From contig CAXTIU010000006.1 in the NCBI GenBank assembly GCA_964244495.1, positions 62,001 to 126,000 on the forward strand: a stretch of 64,000 nucleotides of DNA, written 5' to 3'. Of the stretch, positions 22,723 to 31,266 are shown piece after piece. Origin of the DNA: RH-AL1 sp964244495 (GTDB lineage: Bacteria > Pseudomonadota > Alphaproteobacteria > Rhizobiales > Beijerinckiaceae). The notes beneath the pieces were generated by a model. The model was not told the origin of the DNA. It did not search any database and saw only the letters and a list, made by a program, of their open reading frames with translations. The position numbers were made by a program, and so were the translations under genes. Numbering within the stretch: position 1 is the first letter of the stretch; every line of letters begins with the position of its first letter.

Positions 22723-24087
22723 ATGAGCGTTGATCTCGCCACCCGCGCCTGGGACCACTCGTTCCGGATCGATCCCATCGTGCGCACGCTGCTCGACACG
22801 GATTTCTACAAGCTCCTGATGCTTCAGATGATCTGGAAGCTGAAGCCGGACGCGCGCGTCGCCTTCGGCCTTATCAACCGAACGAGCGCGGTGAGGCTCG
22901 CCGACGTGATCGACGAGGGCGAGCTCGTCGCCCAGCTCGACCATGCGCGCACGCTGCGCTTCGCCAGGAGCGAACTCGTCTGGCTCGCCGGCAACACGTT
23001 CTACGGCCGCGCGCACATCTTCGAGCCGGCCTTCATCGCCTTCCTCGCCGACTTCCGCCTGCCGCCCTACGAGCTATCGCGTCGCGACGGGCAGTTCGAG
23101 CTGCGCTTCGACGGGCCGTGGACGCACACGACCATGTGGGAGGTGCCCTGCCTCGCCATCGTCAGCGAACTCAGGGCGCGCGCGGCGATGCGCGGGATGA
23201 GCCGCTCCGAGCTCGACCTCCTCTACGCCCGCGCCAAGGCGAAGCTCTGGGCCAAGATCGAGCGGCTGCGCGCGCTCGCCGCCGAGGGACCGCTGCGCGT
23301 CGGCGATTTCGGCACGCGGCGGCGCCACAGCTTCCTGTGGCAGCGCTGGTGCGTCGCCGCCCTGATGGAGGGCCTCGGCGAGACCTTCACCGGCACCTCC
23401 AACGTCAAGCATGCCCTCGACCTCGGCGTCGATGCGATCGGCACCAACGCCCACGAGCTGCCGATGGTCTATGCCGCCCAAGCTGCCGCAGGCCGACACG
23501 CTGCCGCAGGCCAACAGGGCGCGGCGACGGACGAGGAGGCGCTGCGCCAGGCGCCTTACGCGGTGCTGGAAGCGTGGGCGAAGCTTTACGGCGGCAACCT
23601 GCGGGTGCTGCTGCCCGACACGTTCGGCACCACCAACTTCCTCGCCGCCGCGCCGGACTGGGCGGCGGACTGGACGGGGGCGCGGCCGGATTCGAAGCCG
23701 CCGATCGAGGCGGCGGAAGAGCTGATCGCGTGGTGGCGCGCCCGCGGCCGCGATCCGCGCGAGAAGCTGGTCATCCTATCCGACGGCATGACCATCGACT
23801 CGATCGAGGAAAGCGTGCGGGCGCTGCGCGGGCGGGTGAAGCTGTCGATCGGCTGGGGCACGGCCCTCACCAACGACTTCACCGACTGCCAGCCGCGAGG
23901 CCGCTCGCCCGACAACCCATTTACCGACTTCAAACCGGTTTCCCTCGTCTGCAAGGTGTTCGAGGTCGACGGCCGGCCGGCGGTGAAGCTGTCGGACAAC
24001 CCGGCGAAGGTGATGGGACCGAAGGCCGAGGTCGAGCGCTACGCCCGCGTGCTGGGCTACCGGGCGGGACGATGGCGGGAGGCGTGA
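22723..24087 (+). CDS. pncB: Nicotinate phosphoribosyltransferase
   Basis: PncB converts nicotinate, PRPP and ATP to nicotinate mononucleotide in the NAD salvage (Preiss-Handler) pathway. The protein is 454 aa from ATG 22723 (ATG 22711 is also in frame; neither has a clear ribosome-binding site). Family motifs are LLDTDFYKLLMLQMIWK, GDFGTRRRHSFLWQ, ETFTGTSNVKHAL, GTNAHELPMVYAA, DTFGTTNF, SDGMTIDSIEE and VKLSDNPAKVMGP. An in-frame 18-bp duplication adds an Ala/Gly-rich hexapeptide after the AHELPM motif. Confidence 0.96.
   Translation: MSVDLATRAWDHSFRIDPIVRTLLDTDFYKLLMLQMIWKLKPDARVAFGLINRTSAVRLADVIDEGELVAQLDHARTLRFARSELVWLAGNTFYGRAHIFEPAFIAFLADFRLPPYELSRRDGQFELRFDGPWTHTTMWEVPCLAIVSELRARAAMRGMSRSELDLLYARAKAKLWAKIERLRALAAEGPLRVGDFGTRRRHSFLWQRWCVAALMEGLGETFTGTSNVKHALDLGVDAIGTNAHELPMVYAAQAAAGRHAAAGQQGAATDEEALRQAPYAVLEAWAKLYGGNLRVLLPDTFGTTNFLAAAPDWAADWTGARPDSKPPIEAAEELIAWWRARGRDPREKLVILSDGMTIDSIEESVRALRGRVKLSIGWGTALTNDFTDCQPRGRSPDNPFTDFKPVSLVCKVFEVDGRPAVKLSDNPAKVMGPKAEVERYARVLGYRAGRWREA
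23482..23517 (+). repeat. 18-bp tandem duplication inside pncB
   Basis: Two copies of GCTGCCGCAGGCC(G/A)ACA(C/G) lie end to end, matching at 16 of 18 positions. They encode AAGRHA and AAGQQG and keep the frame open. The site is a surface-loop-like segment between conserved blocks. Confidence 0.85.
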
Positions 24088-24110
24088 CGACGCTCGCCGG
24101 CCGGCGACAC

Positions 24111-24254
24111 TCATTTGGCGGCGGACGGAAGCGCAATCGTCTGCGTGATCTCGCGCGGCTGCGGTTGCAGGAACGTGACCATGGCGAGCATGGCGCCGTA
24201 GACGACGGCCACGAGCAGGGCGATGGATACAAGCAAACGAAACAGGGTGGGCAC
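24111..24254 (-). CDS. Small conserved membrane peptide (47 aa)
   Basis: A GTG-started 47-residue frame has GGGAG six bases upstream. It encodes one transmembrane helix (LFRLLVSIALLVAVVYGAML region), a short polar tail (FLQPQPREITQTIALP) and the end SAK. Single-helix proteins of this kind, with a V-Y-G-A-M-like motif and a P-R-E-(I/M)-T tail, are widespread in Rhizobiales and are sometimes misannotated as histidine kinases. Its function is unknown. It is convergent with pncB and divergent from the glutathione transferase gene. Confidence 0.7.
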   Translation of the reverse strand: MPTLFRLLVSIALLVAVVYGAMLAMVTFLQPQPREITQTIALPSAAK

Positions 24255-24461
24255 CCAGCGCTCCCGATCGTATTAACCCGTGTCCCGAGCGAGGCTACAA
24301 GGTCGTCGTGAACAAAGCGCTTGCTTTTCACGCGGCCGAGTCGATTTCGACGGCGGCGCTTTCGCGCGAGGCCGTCTTTCGATTGCCGGGGGACCGGCGC
24401 GGTTTTCCATCGATCGACGGGTCGCCCGCAACCCTGCGCCCGCAACCCTGGAGGACACGTG

Positions 24462-25154
24462 ATGATCGATCTCTACTACTGGACGACGCCGAACGGGCAC
24501 AAGATCACCATGGCCCTGGAGGAGATCGGCCTCCCCTACATCCTCCACGGCATCAACATCGGCAAGGGCGAGCAGTTCGCGCCGGCCTTCCTGGCGATCT
24601 CGCCGAACAACCGCATCCCGGCCATCGTCGACCAGGAGCCGGCCGGCGGCGGCGCGCCGGTTTCCGTGTTCGAGTCCGGTGCCATCCTGCTCTACCTCGC
24701 GGAGAAGACCGGCAAGCTCCTGCCGGGGGACATGCGCGGCCGCGTGAGGGTGCTGGAATGGCTGTTCTGGCAGATGGGTGGCCTCGGCCCGATGGCCGGG
24801 CAGAACCACCACTTCAAGACCTACGCCAAGGAGAAGCTGCCCTACGCCATCGACCGCTACGTCAACGAGACGAACCGGCTCTACGGCGTGCTCGACCGCC
24901 GGCTCGCCGGCCGCGACTTCCTCGCCGACACCTACTCGATCGCCGACATCGCCTGCTATCCCTGGGTGGTGCCCCACGAGCGGCAGGGACAGACGCTGGA
25001 CGATTTCCCCAACGTCAAGCGCTGGTTCCACGCCATCGAGGCGATGCCCTCCACCGTGCGCGCCTACGCGAAGGCGGACCAGCTCAACACCGCGCCGACG
25101 GTCGACGAGGATTCACACAAGATCCTGTTCGGGCAGACGGCGAAGCGGGGGTAG
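24462..25154 (+). CDS. Glutathione S-transferase, YfcG/YghU-like
   Basis: This is a 230 aa cytosolic GST. The ATG at 24462 is chosen for its perfect GGAGGA at 24450-24455; the frame is open upstream without protein-like sequence. The N-terminal thioredoxin-like domain has YYWTTPNGHKITMALEE with the T-x-P-N-G pattern of the nu-class/YfcG group, SPNNRIPAIVD (cis-proline) and VFESGAILLYLAEKTG (E-S for glutathione binding). The C-terminal helical domain has the N-capping ADTYSIADIACYPW motif. YfcG-type enzymes are glutathione-disulfide reductases rather than conjugating enzymes, and this one probably is too. Confidence 0.9.
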   Translation: MIDLYYWTTPNGHKITMALEEIGLPYILHGINIGKGEQFAPAFLAISPNNRIPAIVDQEPAGGGAPVSVFESGAILLYLAEKTGKLLPGDMRGRVRVLEWLFWQMGGLGPMAGQNHHFKTYAKEKLPYAIDRYVNETNRLYGVLDRRLAGRDFLADTYSIADIACYPWVVPHERQGQTLDDFPNVKRWFHAIEAMPSTVRAYAKADQLNTAPTVDEDSHKILFGQTAKRG

Positions 25155-25280
25155 GCGGGCGCTGGTCCCGCCGGAAGCCCTTCGGGTGTTTATCGCGCTT
25201 CTTGTGACTGCGAAGACACGGCGGTTTCGGCAGGGCCGTGATAGGCATCCGCGATCGTCACGTCTTCCGGACACGGGCAG

Positions 25281-27161
25281 ATGCGCATCGCTTTTTGCCT
25301 CTCCGCCGCGACCGCCGCCCTGCTCTCGGCCCTTCTTCCGGCGCCCGCGCGCGCCCTCGACGCCGACAGCATCATCTTCTTCGGCGACAGCCTGACGGAC
25401 GAGGGGCGCAACGGCCGAACCGCGCCGGTCCTATGGGCAGAGGTCCTGCGTGCCGACACGTCGATCACCGCCGGCGCCAACTACGCGATCGGCGGGGCCA
25501 CCACGAGCAATCAGCCGAGCGCCACCTTCGGCGATTCCTCCTACCTCGGCCAGGTCAACAGCTTCATCGCCTCGGGAACGCCCGTGACGGCGAACGAGGC
25601 GGCCGGCATCTGGATCGGCACCAACAACGTCCAGATCGGCGCCGCGCGGGGCGTCGCGCCCGCCACGATCGCCTCGGGCGCGTCGGCCGACGTGCGCACC
25701 GGCATCACGCAGCTGGTGGGGGCCGGCGTGCATCAGGTCGCCCTGCTCGGCGTCTACGACCTGTCGCTGACCAACGCGTTCATCCCCGCCGGCGTCAACA
25801 CGCTCGCGGTGCGCGACGCGGCCGCCGCCGCCTCGCAGCTCTACAACGCCCAGCTCGCCGCCTTGAGCGTGCCCGGCGCGTCGATCCAGTTCTTCAACAT
25901 CGCGTCCTTCATCTTCCACCTGCAAAGCAACGCCGCCGCCTACGGCTTCGGGCAGATCCTGCCGCTCGCGCCGGGCGTCGCCTGCAACGCCGTTTGCCAG
26001 CAGACCTCGATCTTCGACGACACGATTCACCTTTCCGCCCATACCCAGACGCTGATCGGCGACTACGTCGCGAGCGGCGACCCGATCTACAACGGCCTCG
26101 CCTTCAGCTACGGCGGCATCGTCGATGACCTCGCGAGTTCCGCCGTCTCCGCGCCGATCCCGCAGCAGATGGCGCGCGCCGCCGCCGAAGGGTTCGTGAC
26201 CTCAATGTTCGAGCGGCTCGACGCGACGCGCTACGCAACGCCGCGCGGCCCCGCCAGCGACCCGACGCAGGGCCGCTCGGCCACCGAGGTCGGCCCAGCC
26301 GCCGCCCACGCCCTGCAAGTCTACGCCTACGGCAGCGTGGACGGCGGCACCATCGCCCACGTCGGATCGGCGGCGGGCTACCAGGCCGGCCTCGACCCGA
26401 CGCTGTCCGGCGTCACGGTCGGGGCCGATTACCAGCTGACGCCGATCGCGCGCGTCGGCGCGGCCTTCAACTACGCGCACGCCGACAGCAACCTCAACGC
26501 CGCGATCGGCACCAGCACGAGCCTCGACGCCTTCCAGGGCGCGCTCTACGGATCGCTGACCAAGCAAGCCTTCTTCCTGGACGCGATCGCGACCGGCGGG
26601 TCGGAGGATTTCCAACAGACGCGCTACGGGACGTTCGGGCGGCTGACGGCAACGCCCAACGGCGATACCTTCACCGCCTCGTTCCGGACCGGGTTCCTGC
26701 CGCTGGTCGGCGCAGCGGGGTTCGGGCCGGTCCGGATCGGTCCCGTCGGCGGCCTGTCCTACCTGCGGACCCGCGTCGACGGCTACGCCGATCACGAGGA
26801 CTCGTTCTACGCGCTGCGGATCGACGGCCAGAGCGTCGACAGGCTGGAGGCCAGCATCGGCGGTGAGGTGCGGTTGCCCGGTCCGCTGTGGCGGCTGCTC
26901 GATCCGTTCCTCGCCATCACCTACGAGCGGCAGCTCCTCAGGGGCGCCGATCCCATCACCTCCGCGTTCGCCAGCCTGCCGACCCAGCAGCTGCCGGCCA
27001 CCTTCGTCACGGACGGCGCCACCAATGCCGCCAAGATCGTCGCGGGAACCGACATCGCCCTGGGGCCGGCCTGGCACGCGACGCTGACCGCCTTCGGCGT
27101 GCTCGGCCAGCAGGACATCAACGCCTTCGGAGTGAACGCCGGCCTGTCGTATCGTTTCTGA
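25281..27161 (+). CDS. GDSL-esterase autotransporter (EstA-like)
   Basis: The 626 aa product has a Sec signal peptide (~1-25, ending PAPARA). A GDSL hydrolase passenger follows: IIFFGDSLTDEG (Ser37 nucleophile), GANYAIGGATT, WIGTNNVQIG (block III) and DDTIHLSAHTQ (Asp-x-x-His). A C-terminal autotransporter beta-domain (~340-626) has alternating strands and ends with the outer-membrane-type terminus LSYRF. It should be displayed on the cell surface as a lipase or esterase. It appears to be a single-gene unit. Confidence 0.93.
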   Translation: MRIAFCLSAATAALLSALLPAPARALDADSIIFFGDSLTDEGRNGRTAPVLWAEVLRADTSITAGANYAIGGATTSNQPSATFGDSSYLGQVNSFIASGTPVTANEAAGIWIGTNNVQIGAARGVAPATIASGASADVRTGITQLVGAGVHQVALLGVYDLSLTNAFIPAGVNTLAVRDAAAAASQLYNAQLAALSVPGASIQFFNIASFIFHLQSNAAAYGFGQILPLAPGVACNAVCQQTSIFDDTIHLSAHTQTLIGDYVASGDPIYNGLAFSYGGIVDDLASSAVSAPIPQQMARAAAEGFVTSMFERLDATRYATPRGPASDPTQGRSATEVGPAAAHALQVYAYGSVDGGTIAHVGSAAGYQAGLDPTLSGVTVGADYQLTPIARVGAAFNYAHADSNLNAAIGTSTSLDAFQGALYGSLTKQAFFLDAIATGGSEDFQQTRYGTFGRLTATPNGDTFTASFRTGFLPLVGAAGFGPVRIGPVGGLSYLRTRVDGYADHEDSFYALRIDGQSVDRLEASIGGEVRLPGPLWRLLDPFLAITYERQLLRGADPITSAFASLPTQQLPATFVTDGATNAAKIVAGTDIALGPAWHATLTAFGVLGQQDINAFGVNAGLSYRF

Positions 27162-27253
27162 GGGCGCCTGGAACCGGGATCCCACTTTTCGCGACGACGC
27201 TTGTGCGGTAAGCGACGAGAGCTGGATCCGCCCAGCCCAACGGAGCATCACCG

Positions 27254-28366
27254 ATGAAGACCCGTGCCGCCGTGGCCTTCGAGGCGCAACATCCACTGGA
27301 GATCGTCGAAGTCGACCTGGAAGGTCCCAGGGCCGGCGAGGTGCTGGTCGAGATCAAGGCCACGGGGCTCTGCCACACCGACGCCTACACGATGTCCGGC
27401 CAGGACTCGGAAGGGATCTTCCCGTCCATCCTGGGGCACGAGGGCGCCGGCGTCGTCGTCGACGTCGGGCCGGGCGTGTCGTCCCTGAAGAAGGGCGACC
27501 ACGTCATCCCGCTGTACACGGCGGAGTGCCGGGAGTGCGATTACTGCCTGTCGAAGAAGACCAACCTGTGCCAGCGCGTCCGCGTCACCCAGGGCAAGGG
27601 ACTGATGCCGGACGGCACCAGCCGCTTCTCGTACAAGGGCCGGACGCTCCACCACTACATGGGCTGCTCGACCTTCTCGAACTACACGGTCCTGCCGGAG
27701 ATCTCGCTCGCCAAGATCCGCACCGACGCGCCGTTCGACAAGGTCTGCTACATCGGCTGCGGCGTGACGACGGGAGTCGGCGCGGTCCTGTTCACCGCCA
27801 AAGCCGAGTACGGTTGCCGCGCGGTGGTCTTCGGGCTGGGCGGCATCGGCCTCAACGTGATCCAGGGCTTGCGGATGATCGGCGCGGAGCAGATCGTCGG
27901 CGTCGACGTCAACGAGGGCAAGGCCGCCATCGCCCGCCGGTTCGGCATGACCGATTTCGTCAACCCGAAGACGCTCGATGGCAAGGACATCGTCCCCCAC
28001 CTCGTCGAGCTGACCAGGGGCGGCGCCGACTACACGTTCGACTGCACCGGCAACGTCACGGTGATGCGCCAGGCGCTCGAATGCTGCCACAAGGGTTGGG
28101 GCACCTCGATCATCATCGGGGTGGCGCCGGCCGGGGCGGAGATCGCGACGCGGCCGTTCCAGCTCGTCACCGGCCGTAACTGGCGCGGCTCCGCCTTCGG
28201 CGGCGCGCGAGGGCGAACCGACGTGCCGCGCATCGTCGACTGGTACATGGAAGGCCGCATCAACATCGACGACTTGATCACCGACATCATCCCGCTGGAG
28301 AAGATCAACGACGGCTTCCACGCCATGCACGAGGGCCACGGCATCCGCACCGTGGTCCGCTACTGA
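27254..28366 (+). CDS. frmA: S-(hydroxymethyl)glutathione dehydrogenase (class III alcohol dehydrogenase)
   Basis: FrmA oxidises the glutathione-formaldehyde adduct to S-formylglutathione using NAD. The 370 aa length is standard. It shows ATGLCHTDAYTMSGQD (catalytic zinc Cys), ILGHEGAGVV, the structural-zinc cysteines in CRECDYCLSKKTNLC, CGVTTGVGAVLFTAK and the Rossmann FGLGGIGLNVIQG. GGAG lies nine bases before the ATG. The stop overlaps the next ATG, coupling it to the hydrolase that acts on its product. Cytosolic. Confidence 0.98.
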   Translation: MKTRAAVAFEAQHPLEIVEVDLEGPRAGEVLVEIKATGLCHTDAYTMSGQDSEGIFPSILGHEGAGVVVDVGPGVSSLKKGDHVIPLYTAECRECDYCLSKKTNLCQRVRVTQGKGLMPDGTSRFSYKGRTLHHYMGCSTFSNYTVLPEISLAKIRTDAPFDKVCYIGCGVTTGVGAVLFTAKAEYGCRAVVFGLGGIGLNVIQGLRMIGAEQIVGVDVNEGKAAIARRFGMTDFVNPKTLDGKDIVPHLVELTRGGADYTFDCTGNVTVMRQALECCHKGWGTSIIIGVAPAGAEIATRPFQLVTGRNWRGSAFGGARGRTDVPRIVDWYMEGRINIDDLITDIIPLEKINDGFHAMHEGHGIRTVVRY

Positions 28367-29211
28367 TGGCGGGACTGGAAAAGACCGACGCCCACGCCTG
28401 CTTCGGCGGCGAGAATGCCATCTTCAAGCACGCGTCGTCCGCCATCGGCGGTGCGATGAACGTGTCGGTCTACCTGCCGCCGCAGGCGAAGGGCGGCAGG
28501 CTGCCGGCGCTGCTGTACCTCGCCGGGCTCACCTGCGACCACACGACGTTCTTCATCAAGGGTGGCGCGCAGCGCCTGGCGACCAAATACGGGTTCGTCC
28601 TGGTCGCGCCCGACACCAGCCCGCGCGACAAGCGCCATCCCGGCGACGATGACGCCTACGACTTCGGCCAAGGCGCCGGCTTCTACCTCGACGCCACGCA
28701 GGCGCCATGGCGCGACGGCTACAAGATGGGTACGTATGTCGCGCAGGAGCTGCCCGCGCTGATCGAGGCGAACTTCCCTGTCGATCCCGCGCGTTGGGGC
28801 GTGTTCGGTCATTCCATGGGCGGCCACGGCGCGCTCGTCACCGCGCTGCGTCACCCCGATAAATTCAAGACCGTGTCGGCCTTCGCGCCGGTCGCCGCGC
28901 CGTCCGCCTGCCCCTGGGGCGAGAAGGCCTTCACCAATTATCTCGGGCCGGATCGGGCGGGCTGGGCGGAATGGGACGCGACCGCCTTGGTCAAGGCCGG
29001 ACGCAGGACCTCGCGCATCCTGATCGACCAGGGTACGGCCGACCAGTTCCTCGCCGAACAGCTCCGCCCGCACCTGCTGGAAGCGGCGTGCCAGGCGGCC
29101 GGCCAGCCCCTCACGCTGCGCATGCAGGAGGGCTACGACCATTCGTATTACACGACCATGACCTTCATGGAGGACCACGTCACCCACCACATGAGGGTGC
29201 TGGGCCTTTGA
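28366..29211 (+). CDS. fghA: S-formylglutathione hydrolase
   Basis: FghA hydrolyses S-formylglutathione to formate and glutathione, completing formaldehyde detoxification begun by the preceding gene. This 281 aa alpha/beta hydrolase of the esterase D family has LLYLAGLTCDHTTF (oxyanion region), VFGHSMGGHGALV (nucleophile Ser), DQGTADQFL (Asp) and EGYDHSYYTTMTF (His). The ATG overlaps the frmA stop by one base. The formate could be used by FTHFS (fhs), encoded 16 kb away in this window. It is also called frmB or yeiG. Confidence 0.97.
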   Translation: MAGLEKTDAHACFGGENAIFKHASSAIGGAMNVSVYLPPQAKGGRLPALLYLAGLTCDHTTFFIKGGAQRLATKYGFVLVAPDTSPRDKRHPGDDDAYDFGQGAGFYLDATQAPWRDGYKMGTYVAQELPALIEANFPVDPARWGVFGHSMGGHGALVTALRHPDKFKTVSAFAPVAAPSACPWGEKAFTNYLGPDRAGWAEWDATALVKAGRRTSRILIDQGTADQFLAEQLRPHLLEAACQAAGQPLTLRMQEGYDHSYYTTMTFMEDHVTHHMRVLGL

Positions 29212-29238
29212 AGGCTAAGTGGATGCGGTGATGGCGCG

Positions 29239-30309
29239 TCAGCCCGCCGCCGGCAGTGCGTCGGCGGCGGGCTTGGCGACGGCCGCCGTGCCCTTGGCGG
29301 TCAGGGCCACGCGCAGCTCGCGCGCGCCGTCGGCGAGCGCCTCGCCCGGCGTGGCGGCGACGAGGCCCTGGGCGGCGAGCCGCTTGACCGCGGCGACGAT
29401 GGTGGCCGGCGCGAAGCCGCCGGTGGCGGCGACGCTCGTGCGGCCGAAGGTGTCGCGGCGCAGCACGAGGGCGCGGCCGGCGACGTGGAGGTAGCCGAGC
29501 AGCCGCGTGTCGACGTCCTTCGCCGTACGCGCGCCCGGCAGGAGCTGCGCGCGCCGCGCCGCGAAGGTGCCGAATGCCGCCGCCGCCGCCGACCAGCTGT
29601 CGCCCTCGCCCACGGTGAAGACGACGTCGGCCACGTCGGCGTCGGCCCGTTCCAGCGTCAGAAGCGGCTGCAGGAAGGCGTGTCCCTGCTCGCGGACCTG
29701 CTCGACCTCGGCCAAGCCGGCGCGGCGCAGCAGCACGAGGCAGTCGGCGGCGGCGGGATCGACGAGGCGAAAGCAGTATTCGAGGCTGGCGCGCTCGGCG
29801 TCGTTGGGGGCGGGGAACACCGCCGCCGCCGGCAGCGTCCCGATGCCCCTCACGCGCCACAGCACCTGCGCCGCCGACTGCGCGTCCTGCCCGGACGGCT
29901 CGGCGAGGAAGTCGTCGAGGGCGGCATCGGAGGCCGGCGAGGCCAGGATGCCCGCCACGAAGGCGAACAGCGCGTCCGGCTCGATCGGCTTCGACAGCAT
30001 GCTGTCGAAGACCGAGTCGACGCCGCGCCGCGCCGCGAGGCCGAAGCGGTCGGCGGTGATCGCCACCATCTTCATGTCCGGGTTGACCTTCTCGGCCAGC
30101 GTCCGCATCAGCCGCGCCAGCGCGTAGCCATCCATCTCCGGCAGGTGGTAGTCGACGAAGACGAGGTCGTAGCGGTGCTCCTGAGCCAGGCGGAGCGCGC
30201 CGAACCCGTCGGCGGCGGTGTCGACCTCGTCGCCCTGGCTGCCCAGCAGGGCGGCGAGGAGGTCGCGGGAGGTCGGATCGTCTTCGACAAGCAGGATGCG
30301 CGTCGTCAT
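29239..30309 (-). CDS. Response regulator at the end of the cellulose operon
   Basis: The 356 aa protein has an N-terminal CheY-like receiver: ILLVEDDPTSRDLL (acidic pocket), DLVFVDYHLPEMDG (phospho-acceptor Asp), VAITAD (Thr switch) and MLSKPIEPDAL (Lys). The remaining ~230 residues match no output domain I can name. The end (GGFAPATIVAAVKRLAAQGL, then VALTAKGTAAVAKP) has a winged-helix look. It starts 12 bases after bcsN, so it is probably the last gene of the bcs operon and may report or adjust cellulose synthesis. No adjacent kinase is in the same operon; a hybrid kinase is divergent from the operon's far end. Confidence 0.8.
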   Translation of the reverse strand: MTTRILLVEDDPTSRDLLAALLGSQGDEVDTAADGFGALRLAQEHRYDLVFVDYHLPEMDGYALARLMRTLAEKVNPDMKMVAITADRFGLAARRGVDSVFDSMLSKPIEPDALFAFVAGILASPASDAALDDFLAEPSGQDAQSAAQVLWRVRGIGTLPAAAVFPAPNDAERASLEYCFRLVDPAAADCLVLLRRAGLAEVEQVREQGHAFLQPLLTLERADADVADVVFTVGEGDSWSAAAAAFGTFAARRAQLLPGARTAKDVDTRLLGYLHVAGRALVLRRDTFGRTSVAATGGFAPATIVAAVKRLAAQGLVAATPGEALADGARELRVALTAKGTAAVAKPAADALPAAG

Positions 30310-30321
30310 GGCGAGGCTCTC

Positions 30322-31266
30322 TCAATAGGGTTTCGGGGTGCCGGCTTTGGGGCCGAGCAGGGCCTGGGGCGGCAGGTCGGCGGCGAAGGGTGTCGGGGAC
30401 GGCGTGGTCGTCTCGACATGCGCGAGGGATGCGGCCTCGACCGGGGCGATCGGCGCGGTCTCCTCCCGGCGGGTCAGTTGCGACGCTTGGCGGTGGTGCT
30501 TGCGCGCCGCATGCGCGCGGCGAACCGCCTTGCGGGGCGCCTCGGGCGGCGCGACGACCATGGCCGGGTCGACCGCCGCGACCTGCGCGTCGGGCTCGGC
30601 GCCGATCGCGAGGTGGTCGATCAGGGCCGCCATCGCGTCGAAGCTGGTGCCGGCTTGGCAGAGCCGGACGCGCAGGCTCACCGGCCCGGCCACGCCGGCC
30701 CGCGACGGCAGTTGGTTGGCGTCGATCCATTGCCACGCGTAGAGGCAGCGGACCTCGCCGCTGGCGCGACCCAGCGCCAAGCCGTAGGAGCCGTAGGCGT
30801 TGGCGGAGTTGCGCTCCACCACCTGCATCGCGAGATGGGGGAACTGGGCGCCGATCTCGGAGCGGATCCCCGCCTCGGTCGGTCGGGCGAGCGGCACGCG
30901 CTCGTCCAGCGTCGGCTGGGCCGACGTGCGCGCGAGCACCGTGATGCCGTTGTGGACCGGCGCGAAGGCGCTGCCGGCCAGCGCCACGTCCTCCCGCAGA
31001 CCATCGACGTAATCGTGGATGCGCACGTCCCGCAGCGCGCCGGCGTCGGGAGGCAAGGTAACGATCGGCTGCCTGCGCGAGGCGTGGTCGGGCGCCAACG
31101 CCACCACCTCGGTGCGGGACTGTGCGCGGGGGACGGCGACGCTCGCCTCCAGGCTCGCCGCGCCGTCGTCGTGGCTGCAGGCCGCCGCACCGAGGCAGGC
31201 GACGGCGAGCAGAAGGGCGCGCGAGGACCGGGGGAGGCGCAACGATTCTGGGAGGGAGCGCGTCAT
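30322..31266 (-). CDS. bcsN: Cellulose biosynthesis lipoprotein BcsN
   Basis: The 314 aa product has a lipoprotein-type N-terminus (LLLAVACLGAAAC, candidate lipidated Cys). Its central domain (IHDYVDGLREDVALAGS, NAYGSYGLALGR, CLYAWQWID) matches the alphaproteobacterial BcsN family (CBP_BcsN). The C-terminal ~90 residues are low-complexity Ala/Pro/basic. The ATG at 31266 overlaps the upstream TPR gene's stop (TGATG); a GTG one codon earlier is also possible. Its role is unknown but genetically tied to cellulose export in Rhizobiales. Location supports the call. Confidence 0.8.
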   Translation of the reverse strand: MTRSLPESLRLPRSSRALLLAVACLGAAACSHDDGAASLEASVAVPRAQSRTEVVALAPDHASRRQPIVTLPPDAGALRDVRIHDYVDGLREDVALAGSAFAPVHNGITVLARTSAQPTLDERVPLARPTEAGIRSEIGAQFPHLAMQVVERNSANAYGSYGLALGRASGEVRCLYAWQWIDANQLPSRAGVAGPVSLRVRLCQAGTSFDAMAALIDHLAIGAEPDAQVAAVDPAMVVAPPEAPRKAVRRAHAARKHHRQASQLTRREETAPIAPVEAASLAHVETTTPSPTPFAADLPPQALLGPKAGTPKPY

